DNA from: Pteria penguin
Lineage: Eukaryota > Mollusca > Bivalvia > Pterioida > Pteriidae
Direction of reading: 5' to 3'
NCBI GenBank assembly: GCA_035048485.1
Contig: CM068585.1
Coordinates: forward strand, 20,882,001-20,946,000
DNA: 64,000 nucleotides
Every line of letters begins with the position of its first letter. Within the stretch, counting starts at the first letter, position 1. A program made the position numbers and the translations under genes. The notes beneath the pieces are model-generated. The model was given only the letters and a program-made list of their open reading frames with translations, was not told where the DNA came from and made no database searches. Of this stretch, positions 1 through 15,500 are shown piece after piece.

Positions 1-2147
1 AGATTTTCTGCAATATTCAATTAATATATTTGCACATGATACTCTTCCTTGTAATTATTTTACTCTATGAAGATGAACATTCCACTGCTACAGAGAGCAC
101 TCTGAGAAATACTGCTTCATTTACGCAAATACTGAAACAAATGTGGTATGATGAAATAGAGATTACATTTAGTATATATGTAAGTATCCAGTTAATTGAT
201 CCATTGAGATTAAAAAAACATAAAGAAATGTAATCAGATCTATCTTGAATAAAGCGATGACATCGCTTTTTTTGTTTGTAAATATCATGCCCTAATTCTA
301 ATTAGGTGATGTTTATTCTTAAAGAAAGAGTTATCTTCCTTGGAATTTACTGCAAATACAGTGGAAACTATCCAAACCAGATAATCAGTGGAAGAGATAT
401 TTGTCCAATTTAAACAGGTATACAGTTCTCAGACATTGGATTAAAACATTTATATGTAGCATAAAGGTCATCTGCTATTTCATCCAGATATGAATAAAAA
501 TTACTGATAAAGTTAGTTTTACTGATCTTTACATTAACAATATCATGCTAATAAGTTTGAAAAACTGTCAGAATTGATTGATCCAATATTGTCTTTTTGA
601 GTATTATACTATACTTTGACACTTTGAAGTAAACTCAGACATCACTTTTGATATCCAATACTAACAATACAGACTTACTTATTGGTGCATTTATTTTTAT
701 TAATGAAATTTCCAGTCATACTTTTTATATTGCAAAAAAAAATTAGCTGATACATGTAATTACATGATATTTCGGTACAATAACACAAAACACAGAACTC
801 TAAATCTTCCTTGCAAAGTTATTTCTCTGTATAAATTGGCTTCATATCCATAGCACCATTTTAATGGGTGTACAGTGTGAAGTTATACATGGTTGATTCT
901 AGGCATTAATTACAGATAAAAGTTAAGAGTTAATCACCAATGAACAGATGTCATTTTCACTCGTACAAGGCTTACATCAATAACAAAAGCAGTGAAGCTC
1001 ACTCTTTTATTGGTAATTTGTGTGTCCAGTATTGTCAGTTAAAGTTATAGACTTTATTTTATGTAAAGAGGACCAAGACTGTAAAGATTGTCTCTTGTCC
1101 AGAGTACACAGAGTTCAGTATTCAAAGAGTTCAGGGTCTGACACCTTAAACAGAGAATATACTTAAGTCAAAAATTCATTCTTCTGTTCATCAATGACTT
1201 AATAACTGGGATTTGGATTTTATTTAGTTTTATTCTACTGATAAATAGAATTAAACTATTCTGCATTAAAATTTATTTGAATGTTTGATAATGGAATAAA
1301 TTAAAATGAAAGTTTTGACTTAAGTATTTTCTCAGTTTATGGTTCATTAAAAATAGTTAAAATTAATTATGTTCTAAAAAGTATGCCTGCTTCTCAAAGG
1401 ATTCCAGTTTGCACTTTTCCAATTTGGACAGTTTGTGCTTTGGACAATTTATGATGTATTAACTTTAAGACCTGAAATTTCACAATCTGATGCCAACAGC
1501 TGTCGTAAAAAAAAAAACCCTTCAAACAATTTTAGAAAATAAAATACATGTATAGCTCCAATAAAGTCAATAAATTTTCAGACAAACAAAATACTCTAAA
1601 CAACACTGTTTTTAAACATTGGATTTAAAATGAAATAATCATTTATAAATACTGGAGTTAGTGTTCTGAGAAATGCAGCTAAAACAGTTACGACAAACAG
1701 ATGATGAGTATGACAAGCATAGTGATCTTATGTATCATATAAACTAAAGGTACAATTTTTATGACATGTTCAACATTCAAGCATAAAGAATGACACCTCT
1801 TTCAGAAACAGTGGCAAAATTAACAGTCTAATTAACTAGATTACATGAATTACATTAATAGCCTCATAACATAAAACAATTTAATGACAAAGAACATGAA
1901 AGTATTTCATTTCTTTTCTTTAAGTATCTTAAATATTTATAGATGACATTAGACTGCAATTAATCTATAGACTTTTTTTCTCTGGGGCTCTACCCAATAT
2001 ATTGTGAAATATCCTTTGTGATATGGTATAAAGTGAATTCAATAACAGTGTAACAGTAAAACCTATAACACTACAAACAGATAAAAAACAATATACCCCG
2101 AATCTCTGATAACGGGGCATTTAAATATAATTTCAATGATTATGTAC
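1..2147. other. Intronic AT-rich sequence, no exon recognised
   Basis: This stretch lies downstream of CDKL5 exon 8. Both strands were read for the expected FP..NHP..LERRY..LNS kinase block and none was seen. It contains only simple A/T tracts, so it is taken as part of the next CDKL5 intron. Confidence 0.6.
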
Positions 2148-2337
2148 CTTCAGACCAGAAAATCTGGGATTTGTAAAGAACATATTCATCTGCTCTGCAG
2201 GAAGTGGTCCCATGACTTTCTGTATGACATAGAGTTGGTCAATCTCACTCTCGCCAGGAAAGAGAGGCTGTCCGTCACTCAGCTCACCCAAGATACACCC
2301 AATGGACCAAACATCTACTGGTTTACCATAGGCAGAT
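2148..2337 (-). CDS. CDKL5: CDKL5 coding exon 8 (residues 176-239)
   Basis: This 190-nt exon encodes [37 protein letters not shown] and a CDKL5-type NPRFSGLK end. Acceptor ttttgaacag, donor gaag|gtacat. The next exon, expected to carry the last kinase helices, is not recognisable in 1-2147. Confidence 0.95.
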
Positions 2338-5300
2338 CTGTTCAAAAGATAATTTAATTTCCTTGTAAAACTTTATCTCTAGAAAATTGATTTAATCAGA
2401 GAGTACTCCAAAATAAATCCACGAAGCAGAATTTCAAAACAAGCTTAAAATGAATTTTCAAAACACCAATGAAATTTCTTTTGCAGGAAGAGAGGGGGGG
2501 GGGGCTGAGGGTTGTTTGTTATAATAATGTATAAAAGTATTTAAAAATCCGAACTTGTCTTAAGCTGTTATCGAAGGACAAAGAGACTACCTTGATTTGT
2601 GGTTCATTATTTAATACAGCTGGATTTCCAGTTACCAGTTGGAAGCACGAAAAAATAGACATGTATTTTGAATGCAATTTTGCATTCTTAGACTATCAAG
2701 CTCTTATATAAGTAAAAGTTTTGACCACCTGGCCTTTTTAAAGTGTTGTAATGGTAAACAAAATCTATCTAAGTATATATTCATGTTTGCCAGTAGATAC
2801 ATTGAGCATAAACAACAAATCCATACATATATAAAAGCATGACATCACAACTAACATCGCAAGAGCTTCTTGTTATTTATGTCATGGACTTCCCTTTTTG
2901 AAGATTTTAATCTACTAAAGCTTTTATATGATAATGTATATCTCACCCAAGAAGTAGCTCTGGTGACCGATACCACCGTGTGGCCACATAGTCGGTGTAC
3001 ACACCAATTAAACCTCCATTAATGCTGCGAGCAAATCCTGAAAAATAAATCACTTCATATATACATGCAGTCAAACTGCAATGACTAGAAGTGTAAGGGA
3101 TCTTCAAATATACTTTGAGTGTCGGTAAATCAAAATTTTTGAAGTTTTCTTGTTGTTAAAAGATTAATAGAAATGATGCTGAAACTGCAAAATTACTTCA
3201 AGTTTCAGAGCTTCAACATTTAAGTTCAACTGCATATCTATGTAATGTATACTTTGAAATACTTTCTATTCATGGAGATCCAGTTTTAATAGTCTTAATT
3301 TCTTGGTTGCCTGCACCAATGAATTTACATTTCAAGAATTATATTAAAATCATATTTGTAAAATATTCGTGTTATTTTAAAAAGCTAATTCATATGCCAC
3401 CAACATTATTGATGGTTAGTCAGGCATGTTTAATCCAAAAGCTATTGTTTCAAAAAAAGGAATCAACTGATTGGCTTATTGGTTGGAATATTCAATGATT
3501 CAACTGATCAATATCTGGTGAAATTAATGTTAATAGGGCAATTAAATCATAAAAAACTATAAAACTATAACAGATTACTTTTGTTCTGCATGATTACACC
3601 TCATAAACAGTCTTCATAAAAATTTATCTAGAAGAACGATTATCAAGCAAAACAACTTCTCATATAATGTATAGATATGGAGTTGGAAGTTTGTTGCATA
3701 CTATAAATAGCTATCTCAAACCAATGATACTCTTTGAAAACTTCAGACCATGCTTGCAATCCCGCTGTCTATGAAATGACAATATTTTTCAAAGACATTA
3801 TCAACAAAACTATTGACCTATGATTCTCTGTCTTGTAAGAAAACCAAGAAAATTTTAATTCACACAGTAAAGTATTTCACAGCAATTCATCATCAATAAT
3901 ATCCAAGTAAACAAGACTCTACTTCCTACAGTATAGTCTTCTAAATTCATATAAGTATGATTATTAAAATAAAAGTGGATAAAGTTTTTCTTTTAACTTG
4001 ATCTCCTTACTTTCTAAAATTTATACTTCCTCAATTTATTTAGCGATAAGCTTACCAAAATCACACAATTTCAATGTGTCATTTTTGCTAATCAGCAAAT
4101 TTTCTGGCTTTATGTCTGAAAAAAAGATTGAATTATCTTTATATAGCAGTAAATAATCAAGATAATCTAGATAAAAGTATAATTAAATAAAACTGTATTT
4201 AAAATTTATGCAGGTGTGTATATATAAATGTTTGAACAATGTTTGTGTAAATAAATTGTTATTCATTTTTTTAAGGTAAGTAACTGGTAAGATTTTATCT
4301 TCAGTCCAGGAAATGTTCAGATGTGTTGGAAGGATCAAAACCTTTAAGTGGATACTACATTCTATATTTTATCCCTTTACATTTTAAATGGAGCAATCAT
4401 GACTTAGTGGTTACAGAATTATGATTCAACAGTCAAGTCCAGCTTAAGAGCTGGAGTCTCAAATCAAATAGATAAAAATAGTAAGACATGCATTTTGCAA
4501 TAATGTTACTTTCCTGTCAGCCTCCTCTAAAGAAATTCAAATTAACACTCTTCTTAATAACATACTGCTAACGATATGAGCCAAAGATGAGAGTAAATTC
4601 CATAAATTCCAACAATTTTGAACAGACATGATTAACAATAAGCCTGAATGCAAATTCTCTACAAAAGCACAATATCTCATCTCTTAAAAAGCAAGAAGGT
4701 TACCATACATAAGAGGACTCTCAACATCTCCTAGCAACTGATAAATAAAACGTATTAAACTACACAATTTTCTACTCTAAATCAATTTGATCAAAAATGA
4801 GCTTCATGTACAATCTCTTTCATTATGCTAGAGCGAGAATATTTTATTCTCTACAATTCAAAACATCATTAATATTAGATAGTTGCCTTAATTACCATCT
4901 CATTACAATATGAAAACAGCCCATAACAAATCAAGGGGAATAATGGTATACAGATATTTGTCATATCTAGCCCTTATGACTTTATGACTGAGTATTGAAA
5001 TGAGTAATTTACATCAATATTCTATGAATGTACTGGGTCAATGGTATATTATTTGTATCAAATCAAAGGTTATAAGGCTAATGCATGGGGTTAATTCTCC
5101 AATCTCGTGGCATGAGTGATATTAATTAGAGGCAATAAAGGACCTTCATTCCTTGATGATAATTGAATTATACTAGACTCTGCAGTTATTGCTATTGATT
5201 CTACAGGATTGAAAGCAGTCAAAGTCGTGTGCTACAATCACCTGTTGATCTTTTCTAAAGATTCATCAATATTTGATCCGCCGTAAGGGTTGGATGTTGC

Positions 5301-8300
5301 ATGTTGATTTATTACTATGGAGAAAGTGGTTTTTTATTGAATGTGTTTTGGTAAACATCAGAATTCCTGTATATTTTAACAGTTCAGGTGTTTGTCTTAA
5401 CTCCATGACACAGTTAATACTAAATCTAGAAATAAATCAATTTTAGCTTTTATACATATATTCTATGAAATAAGTATTCATAGTGTGTAACCATTAAGTT
5501 TAAGGTATTTTCATGTTTGAGTATTGATTAATAATGAAAACACTCAAATATTATATGATGAGTGAGATAAAGATGTGTATAAATAAAATAATCCTCATTT
5601 TGATCTAAATCAAGAATTGCATCCATACTGATGAAACCACAATCATTTTAATATGTAGTCAATACTGTTGTGATTTGGAACACAGAATACTAATGTATGG
5701 GATAGAATGAAATATTCTGACCTCTATGAATGATATCTTGTGAGTGACACCACTTTATTGCTTTACAGAGTTGATATGTGTAACTCTTGACTTTTTCTGT
5801 GGGAACACCATTCGGCATTTCCTCCAGCAACTCCAGCATATTCTGAAAATTCAGTACATACCAGTTATACTCATTACCTACAAATATCCTTACCACAAAC
5901 AGGTATATGTCATTGTAGGGACAACTTTAAACTTTCTACTGAAAACACTGTAGGTAGCAAATTAAATCAAATGTTTACCTTTATATACTATGCAGAATTA
6001 AAAAAAAAAAAAAAAAGACTATTATAAAAAATATCAAAACTTCAATATTTCTAAGGAATTCTACCAAGACAAGTTTATCAGTAACTTTTTAATCAGACAT
6101 TTAATGACAAATTGCAAACAAAACGGGATGATCATTTTATATTTGAAAGATTTCAATAAAAGTGGCCACTTACTCTTTCAACATATTCAAAGACCAAGTA
6201 AAGTTTGCCTTTCTTTCTGAATGCTTCTCGAAGATCGACAATATTCTCTTGCTTCAATGTACGTAACATACGCAACTCTCGTAATGTTGTCCTCTTCACA
6301 TCATCATTTTCTACAAAGAATACCATTTTGTATTGTTCACAGTACATACACTAACATGTAATAAAACATTATGACAGCAATGGAAAATACAAAAGCATAT
6401 TTATTTCCTACAACATAAAAATTACTTCATTAAAATTTCATTACTGTATTGCAGGACTGCAAGTACACGTACTTCTCAAACTGAAATATACACATTTGCC
6501 CATCAAAATCGTAAATTAATTAATAAGATGCATACTAAAGATTTGTCTAACATATTCTCTTCTGGCAAAAAGAATTATAGTTGAATAAAATACAAAGCAT
6601 GTAAATGTATGTAATCTTGCAAATGAATTGTAACTTATTTTCTGTTATCATAGTTCGGAATTTCTATTTCCGAGCTTTCACTCTACTGACTTGTTAGGTG
6701 TAAACAAGACAGCAGCAGTAAAAAGTACGGTATCACATGTGGCATCACCATGTACATGTAACTGTATGACAGAATCTGGTATAGTAAAAACTTGATTAAA
6801 GAAAAAAGTAGATTAAAATTTTATTAAAGGTAAAAGCAAAATTTGATTTATGACAAAAGTAGATGCAAAATTTGATAAAAAAAATATTAAAAAGCAGATG
6901 AAAATGTTTACAAACGGTCAAAGTAGTATGGATAAAGACAGTGAGAAACTCTCTCCTTTTAAATTATCAATCTATTTATGATATCAGAAAAGGAGTTGAG
7001 AAAAATAAAAGTAAAACAATGAATGATAATCTGAAAAGACTGATAAGTAACTGAATCTGTACATGTTTGTAAATAGTGACATGTACACACTTGTACGCAT
7101 GTACATTGCACGGACTGTTCTAAACAATCCACTTCAATGATGTTATGAAGGAATCATTGTAACGATATGAATCCGTGTGAGATTTCAGAGTTCCAGCATG
7201 CAAGCTTATAATATATCTAACCAATTCATATTACCAAAATAATATAAAATATTCACGACTCTAGACCCCACTTCACTTACTGTGGGCACCTCAGTGGTTG
7301 AATAAATGATGCTTACTGACCGGGTAGATAGATAGAGCATGTACATAATGAGTATCAAATACACAGTATCATGTCCGGAGATGGATACCTACTAAACTTT
7401 ACACAAAATAAATGTAAAAAGTTACACATATATATGCATGTCCATGTACATAATGAGTACAAAATATACGGTATCACGTCCTGAGATAGATACCTACTAA
7501 ACCTTACACAAAATAAGTATGAAATTAAATGCAGATATTGCATATATACACCTGTCCACGTACATTTAAAAGAATACGTTTACATACAAGTGCATGCATA
7601 TGACATGATTTACTCTACATAATACAATAACTTTTATTAAACTTGAATTTTAATGTTATTTATTTATTTATTTATTTTCTAAGCTCAAACGTTAAAAACA
7701 CTCCCTGGTCTTTATTATCAAAATGAGTTTGTGTCGCACACATACCCCTTGCGTCAACAACTCAACATGTACGTCGAGGACACAGGTGTGAGAGGGCCGA
7801 ATGGATGGACAAACGGACAACACGTCCGTAAGAACCATTTCAAAATTGTGGACCAAAATCTGAATCTAGCGTCGTTTCCTAACCTGATGAAAACAGAATC
7901 GGTCCATGATCGGAAAAAAAAAAAGAAAAGCGGGGCCGGTCAACATGACTCCCCCGCCCTTGCTCGGTTTTTACGGGCATGGACAAGTCGAATGTTTGAG
8001 GTAACAATTTTTGTTTTGAAAAGCGATATATATCGTTTTTCAAAGATTTAGTCGACCCTGTGAAGCGATTTAAATAAAGAGGTAAATGACTTTGGTTTCA
8101 ATTCATAAAACTTCAGAAAAGAAGTATTCGTGTCTTACATGTATGCTTTTCTATCGAGGTATGAAGGTCAGTCTAGATCACCTTGCGTTAACAGCAGACA
8201 AAACAAAACAGACAAAACCAAAATCTCCTATCTTTCAATTCTGAAGCAAACTGTGACAAAATTAACATTTTATACATACGTTACTTTTCTTAATGTGAAA

Positions 8301-11300
8301 AAACTCAAATCTAAACTTGTACATCATGACTATATACATGAACACATTCAACATTGTAAAAAAATTTCGCACATGAATAGACGAAGTCAATACTAGTGAT
8401 TGCGCATTAAAAGTCTTCTTTACGTTAACAATATTTAGTCCAATCTCTTTAATTCTTCTTGTTTATAAAGCAGAAATTTTTAAATCGAGTACCTCTCAAT
8501 ACCCTTTTCTCCGTGAAAACTCTATTAGAAACCTTTAACGACACTCAGCTTACACTTCATCGTGGTTACACTCTTTCTGACCCTAATACCCGAAAACATT
8601 CCAAACCACACGTCATATGCTCATTTTCAATATAAACTATATACATGTATATATAACCAAGTACATGTATAAAGCATTTAGAACTATGTATCGGAATAAA
8701 CCAGTTATTGTTATCGAATGCGAAAGATCTTTATTTGACTCTTATTTTACATCACACCCACATCACTGCACTTGCAATGTGAAGGCACCAACCTCATGCA
8801 AGAAACAAAATTAAGGTTTCTGCAACAGAAACAGCCAAAATAGTGAGGGATCTTTCACGTGCCATGTCCACCGACACAAAGCACATCGGGATTTTTTATT
8901 GCCTCATTCGAAACACTGTACACTTACGAATCACCTGCGGGATTCGAACTCAAGAACTCTCAGCCTTGAACCAAACATATTACCGATTGAGTTACGCTGG
9001 CTCCGAATGCTCAAGATAAAAAAATCAATACGAAATAGACATATAATCAAGGACAAAGACTTCGATATTATTAGCATTGCTCATTCTAATACATGTTAGT
9101 ATGGCAAATATGAACACTACATTCTAGACCACTGAATCCAGGACTTCAGCTTTTTATTCTAGTAACACAACATGATCCACCTGTATATGAACAAAAGACC
9201 TGTGTAACGGTATGAATTATTCGCACCAACGTAATACATGTGTCTACTGCATTAGTCGCCATGCCGATGCAACAATGGTCTTAGCGAGATCGTAGGTAGG
9301 ACCTAGTTTCCTATACATAGCTCGAGCAACAATGAAATATCAATCAACAGCCCTCCCTGAGGAAATTAAAGACCATGTAAGGCAGCAAATCAATTTCTGT
9401 GAATACGTATCACTAAAACACACCCCACTAACGTCCTTAGTTGGTCGAGGTCTACTTCCGAATTATTGGACTGAAATTAATTGTGGCAATTATATCACAT
9501 AAAATCTACCCTCTTATGTGTTAGTTATCCGACTGCAGGACTAAAGCTTCTAAACTCCAGCATAAAACGACAATTGATTTCCTATGACTCTCCCGGAAGC
9601 AAGCAATTAAAATATGCAATCTTTTCCACAAATCATCGTATCGCACTTTGCAATATTGCATACACATTATCTTGTCCACATGGAAGCGAAAGATAAAACT
9701 TTAAGCAATTGAGCAAATGGATTGGTGGTTATCTAATACATACATAAAATAAACTAAGAGTCGTTGTCAATACCAAAAAGTAGATCTTATGCTAATGTTA
9801 ATAGCACTAGAACATTTCACCACACTAAACGTCTCTATAAGATACAATCAGATTTTCTAATTTACTGAAGATGAAATTACTTTCATTTACGAAATAAACA
9901 GTAGTAATTGTGACGTACAACAAATGCAACTCAAAAAGAATTATGGAACGTGAATGTTGTTTTGAAAGGTACCGTATCACATTCATTGTTCAAGAAAAAT
10001 GGTTTAGTCAGTTATACTTCAAACAATGTATTACTTCTTATTTCGAAATGGCCAGAAAATGCTTCGTCTTTTATTTATTTATTTATTTATTCATTTATTT
10101 ATTATTTAGACAAACAAATTAGTGATAGAGTTAGCGACATTTTATTGTCTTTCCTTACAAATTAAGTACAAATTAACTACACATGTAAAAAACGTGAATT
10201 TTGAAAGACACTGGAAATAACAACAGGCCCACTCAATAATTTCATTTACTCTTTTCCATGGTAGATGGATCAACATTTTGATCTCTATTGTACTTACACT
10301 ACATCTTAATTCAAAAACATTGTCATATTCATATTGAGTTAGCAAAACTCACCAGACCGACATAATTATCTGGTAAAATTGTTTCGGTCTCCACTAATTT
10401 TTCATTGAAATATGAAGTTTGCCATATGATTGTCCTGTAAAGGCTAACGAAATTTCGCATACACTGCCCATGTCAGAGTGACCTCGACCTTTGATGCACG
10501 CTCTTAAAATTGAAGCAGTTTTCGTATGATATATTACATCTGTGTAATAAGTTTTACAATAATGGAAATAAACAGACTGAGACGTTACTGGGCAAACATA
10601 CAAAAAGCATCATATAATACATTTAGTCTAAAGACGAAGTGTCAAAGTCAACATGAATTGAATAAGACAAACGTATAAAGATCACAATAAACTATAAAGC
10701 GGAGTGCCTTAAACGCGTTACCTTGATTTATGACCTTGAAAATCAATAAGGTTTTTTTTAAGAGCAACGTCTAATGTGGCATAACACGCCTGTCGCTCAG
10801 TTTGAAGGAATGACATTCGAAAGTATGGAAATATTTCCCCTTTGCCATTTATTCTGTGAAATATTATTCAAATTCGTGTAATGGGTAAAAAGTTATGAAA
10901 TGGACAAAGATTTACCCATCATATGCACTGTGACTTTGTCCTTGCAGATATGACCTTGGTTCAAGGTCATGATACACCCTTGTTTCCTGGGCAATAGTTC
11001 TGTGAGATATTATTCAAATCCACTTAAGGTGTAAAAAGTTATGACCTGGACAAGAATCTAAATGACATAAGCACTGTTACCTTGACCTTGGATATATTAC
11101 CTTGAAAATCAATAGGGTTCATCCTTCAGTCATAAGAAATAAGTGTGCACAGTTTAAAAGTTCTAGCGTGAATAGTTTGGTCTGTATCTGGTTTACAAGT
11201 TGCATTCTAGAAAAATTGCTATTTTTGTACCTAAAATAACATTGACCTTTGACCTTGATACTGAAAATCTATAGGGTTTGTCCTCATGCCATAAGAAATA

Positions 11301-12482
11301 AGTGTACCAAGTGTGAAAGTTCTACTGTCCGCGCCACTCACTTTGTAAACCGAAAAATCTGGATTCTCACTTATTTATCTTTAAAACAGTTTTACAAAAT
11401 TAATATCAATCAACAGATCTTGTTTAGTCGTAACTTTTGGTGTATGTTATATGTTTCTACGAAGAAGCATTCGTATTTTATAGGGAAAACATCATTTTAG
11501 ATTGGGCGTTTTCTATGTTAATTTTGACGTGACGTCGCCGATATTTAACACTGAGTCTATGGGAAACTTGGCGACGTCACGTCAAAATTTAACATGGAAT
11601 CTAAAATTGATTTTTTTTTCTATAAAATATGAACGCTTCTTCATACAAACATGTAGCATACACCAAAAGTTACGACTAAACAAGATCTATCGAATGGTTT
11701 TGCATTTTTGAAATTATTCTTATGATGAATAACTGAAAATCCAGATTTTCCAGTTTCCAGAGTGAGTGGCGCGGACAGTAGTCTAAACAGTATGGTCTAT
11801 ATTGTCTTAACAATGAGTGGACAGACCCACGGACCTACAGACCAACAACGCTATACCATAATACGTCCGTCTACGACAGACGTATAAAAAGCAACCACGC
11901 AATGTTTGATCATGCGCCATGGCCACATGTGTCTTCTAGTACGTCTAGTAAATAAAATCGGAAGAACCAGTGTGCTCCTGCATAAAGCCATCCCAAATCA
12001 AGGAAAATTTTGTACATAGTGATTTCGCATTAAGCCATTTGATTTCTAATCTGATCATTAGGATTTGATCCCGGCTGTTAAAAATTTCTTCGACTATAGA
12101 TCATCTGACACCTTTGTCTGTCATTTGAGTAAGAAAAGAAAACCTGCCGTCTCAAGTCACCATTTACGTAGACGCAGACCTTTCAACGCTTCGTGTGAGT
12201 ACTCTGCATAGGTCAACTTCTTCTCGTTATGCGGCACGCACGTGCCACCATCATAAAACAATAAACACTCAAGGTCCAGTAAATATAGAAGGCATTCCGG
12301 GTAGAGACAAAGGCGCAATTGAAAGAACCGAAGACCATTCCATTCTCCGTCTTTACTACCTTAATATATGACGCTAGTACGTACAACACAATGAGAAGAG
12401 ACAGAAATCTGGAATCCTTTATATCGAATAAATAATACAGATTGTTGTCACCGATCTCGTCTGATACTTTTTACATTCAAAG

Positions 12483-12569
<87 letters not shown>

Positions 12570-15500
12570 AAGTCGCAAAACTAATCTATGCTGCTTTAAT
12601 TCAAACCATTTATTATAAAAGTGATTAAATGGAAACACACTGCACGGTAGATTAGACTTCCCTAAAGCTAACGTTAATATACATCTCCAGAAATGATTAA
12701 TCCCATAGAAAGCAGTGGCAGGGCAATGCCGTTAAAGGGTCATTTTAATAACGATTTTGTTTACATCAAAGATTATAAGGCCTCGTTAGCATGGTTAAAG
12801 TATTGCCATCAATGTAACAGTGGTCAACTGGGTGCCAAAACTTAGTCCCTTTAACACCTCTGTATTGTAAATATCAAAAACATTTCGTGATCAGTATTGA
12901 GTCATACCTTACTAAATAAAACTTGGTTAAATTACTTAAAACGAGATCAAAAGGGATTTAAAATACCTAGATCGCGTTTACATATACCGGTCATATTCTC
13001 TTTGTACAAGTAAATGTATTCTATATAATTAAAAGGAAGTGTTTCTCTTGTAACAAGAAATTATCTTTCTGTTTATGTTAATTAACTTGTGTATGTGTAC
13101 ATATTGTTATTGGTCTGGTTTTGTACCAATATTGTTATCAGTGATAACAAACCCTCTGTCCCTGTTATAACTGATAGCATGGCTTTTAAACAAAAGTCCG
13201 TGAACGTGAATTTATTTGGCGCGAAATGTGTAACCAGTCGATTATTTCACACACTGTCCTCGTAGTGAATGTTTTACCGATGAAGTAGCTGTGCTTTACA
13301 CACTCGAACGCTTCGCGCGATGAAGACATTTACCACTTGGACAATATGAAATTATCAGTACACTTCATTTTAGAAGTAAATGAATGTTAGCGTTTAAATC
13401 TATGTCCCATTATCCTTCTCAGGGAGAGATGGTTATCCCCCTGTCCTTCCTAGAGAGAGATGCCCCCCTTATCCTTCATAGAGAGAGATGGTTACCCTCA
13501 ATTTCGTATATTATTTGTGAAATTTGTCTTCATCTTATATTTTATGCTCATAAAAACCTATAATATGAATTATAATTTGTTGTTCCTTAAAATATTTTCT
13601 TTACACTTAATAAAATCAAGGACAATGAGAGATTAGAAAAGGTTCCTGCAGAAAACTTACTTATTTTTTCTTAAGCTTATTCAGAAATCTCACAATGAAA
13701 AACACCTTAGACGTTCAAATTCCAGTATGATCTTGTAGCAGATCGTCTATGTCTGGAGGTATACGACAGACCACATCTAAAGGTCAGTAAACCAGTCTCC
13801 CTATACAGAATAGTGGTTATATAACGGTCATTACATAGATGTGTTCACAAAGCGGAGATGCATACCAACAGCAACAGTCCGTATCTGAATAGAGAGAAAC
13901 ATTATATACAAGAGATATAACTTACCTTCACTGTCTTTGAATTTTTTAACGGCAACCATTTCTCCTGATTCCTGAAATTAGAATATAAATGTATGTATAT
14001 ATATTATTATCAAGTATGGTAACTTTTTGTATCTCTTTCTACATTTGTGTATCATGTTCAAAATAGTACAAGTAGTAGTGTTTGCTGAATTACTAATGAC
14101 AAAAATTAAGAAAAACAACTTTTTGAGAAAACTTCCGACGAAATAATTCATGGAGAATGGTTTGTTATGTATATATATGCACTTTACATATTTCAAAAAG
14201 CGTACACTCAATGAAGCCATCTAAACCGGTGTGGCCTAGTGGATAAGGCGCTCTTCTCGTGATCGAGAGGTCCCGGGTTCGACTACCGCCCTGGGCACAC
14301 CAATGTTCCGTCTTTCGGATGTGACAGTAAAAACTGAGGTCCCGTGTCACGGTAGGCGTTGCACGTAAAAGATCCCTCACTGCTTGGGGAGGGTCAGTAG
14401 CAAAGGTCTATATTTGTATGCCATGCATCAGGCAGATGCCGTCACAATATTACGTGAACTAATCGTGGAGTGACGTAAAACAATAATCAATCAATCTATC
14501 TATCTATGCAGCCATCAAGATGCAGAATAGATAAAAATTCTAAACGACCCCTTTGTTAAAAATACTGTTTTATGATTTTGTGCAAGCCTTCATTCTATCT
14601 AGTTAATATAATCTATGATACGATTTCTATGAATTACCAAACTATACATTAGAGTGTGTCTCGTACATTATTATTTCCTTCTTTACATGATGATACTGAC
14701 AGATGGCGTGTTTACTATTCTAGTTAACGTTAATAATGTAAGATACAGATGTACTTCAATCGTTATATGAATCTGTACTTTCACCTGAGAGTGCCCCCTG
14801 CATATGGTATCAATTGAACATAAATATTCAAATCGAAATTTATTTAAATTTCAGAATTGAATAAAATCAACTTATTTAAATGAAATTCACTGTTGACACT
14901 TCTACCCTTGAATAAAAGCAAATCCGAAGATAGATTTTGTATTAAAGCCTGCATCGATTATGTCAACAGAAAAATGCCCTTTCACGAATCGAAGTCATTG
15001 CTACAAATTCTTTTGAATTTACTCCGATGTGTTGATATACACAACCACAAAGGGTCACAGCATGTTTGCACAGGCAACATATCAAATTCAAAAGAATTTC
15101 ACCTCTAGAGCTCTATACTACTGTGTACGTATTTTGTAAGTTTAAACATTGTTTGTTCGACTTTTGCATTTCTGTATACGCAAAGTTATAAAACCTGCCA
15201 CGATTTTTCACGTTCACCTCATCTTGATGTGAAATTAATTGTATGTAGTGTTCAATTGATCAAATTAAGCGAAAGTAAAATCGTTAAATCTCTGCTGCAT
15301 TTATGATACACAATAGTGCACTACAGGAGTAAATACTCACTGCTTCGTATGAATGATGCTTTGTAAATACAGATTTGGAATGTATTTCTTCTAAACAGTG
15401 AAAAGAAAATTTCAGCGAGTCAAGAAGATTGGTGAAAGTTTACGATACTACTTTGGTAAACAACAACTAGATATTGATATACCTGAGTAGCCTGTACATG

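Larger units (their letters stand above)
6311..13925 (-). other. CDKL5 intron of about 7.6 kb, repeat-bearing
   Basis: This intron holds a local 105-bp duplication (7338-7545), a decayed SINE (8735-9003), a (TTTA)n tract (about 10,071-10,107), diverged 'ccttgacc' repeats (10,730-11,880), a MITE (11,325-11,778), an 83-bp (TA)n tract, and a 40-bp repeat of 'agagagatg' words (13,412-13,497). The open frames at 7731-8051 and 8130-8396 show no recognisable domain. Confidence 0.6.
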
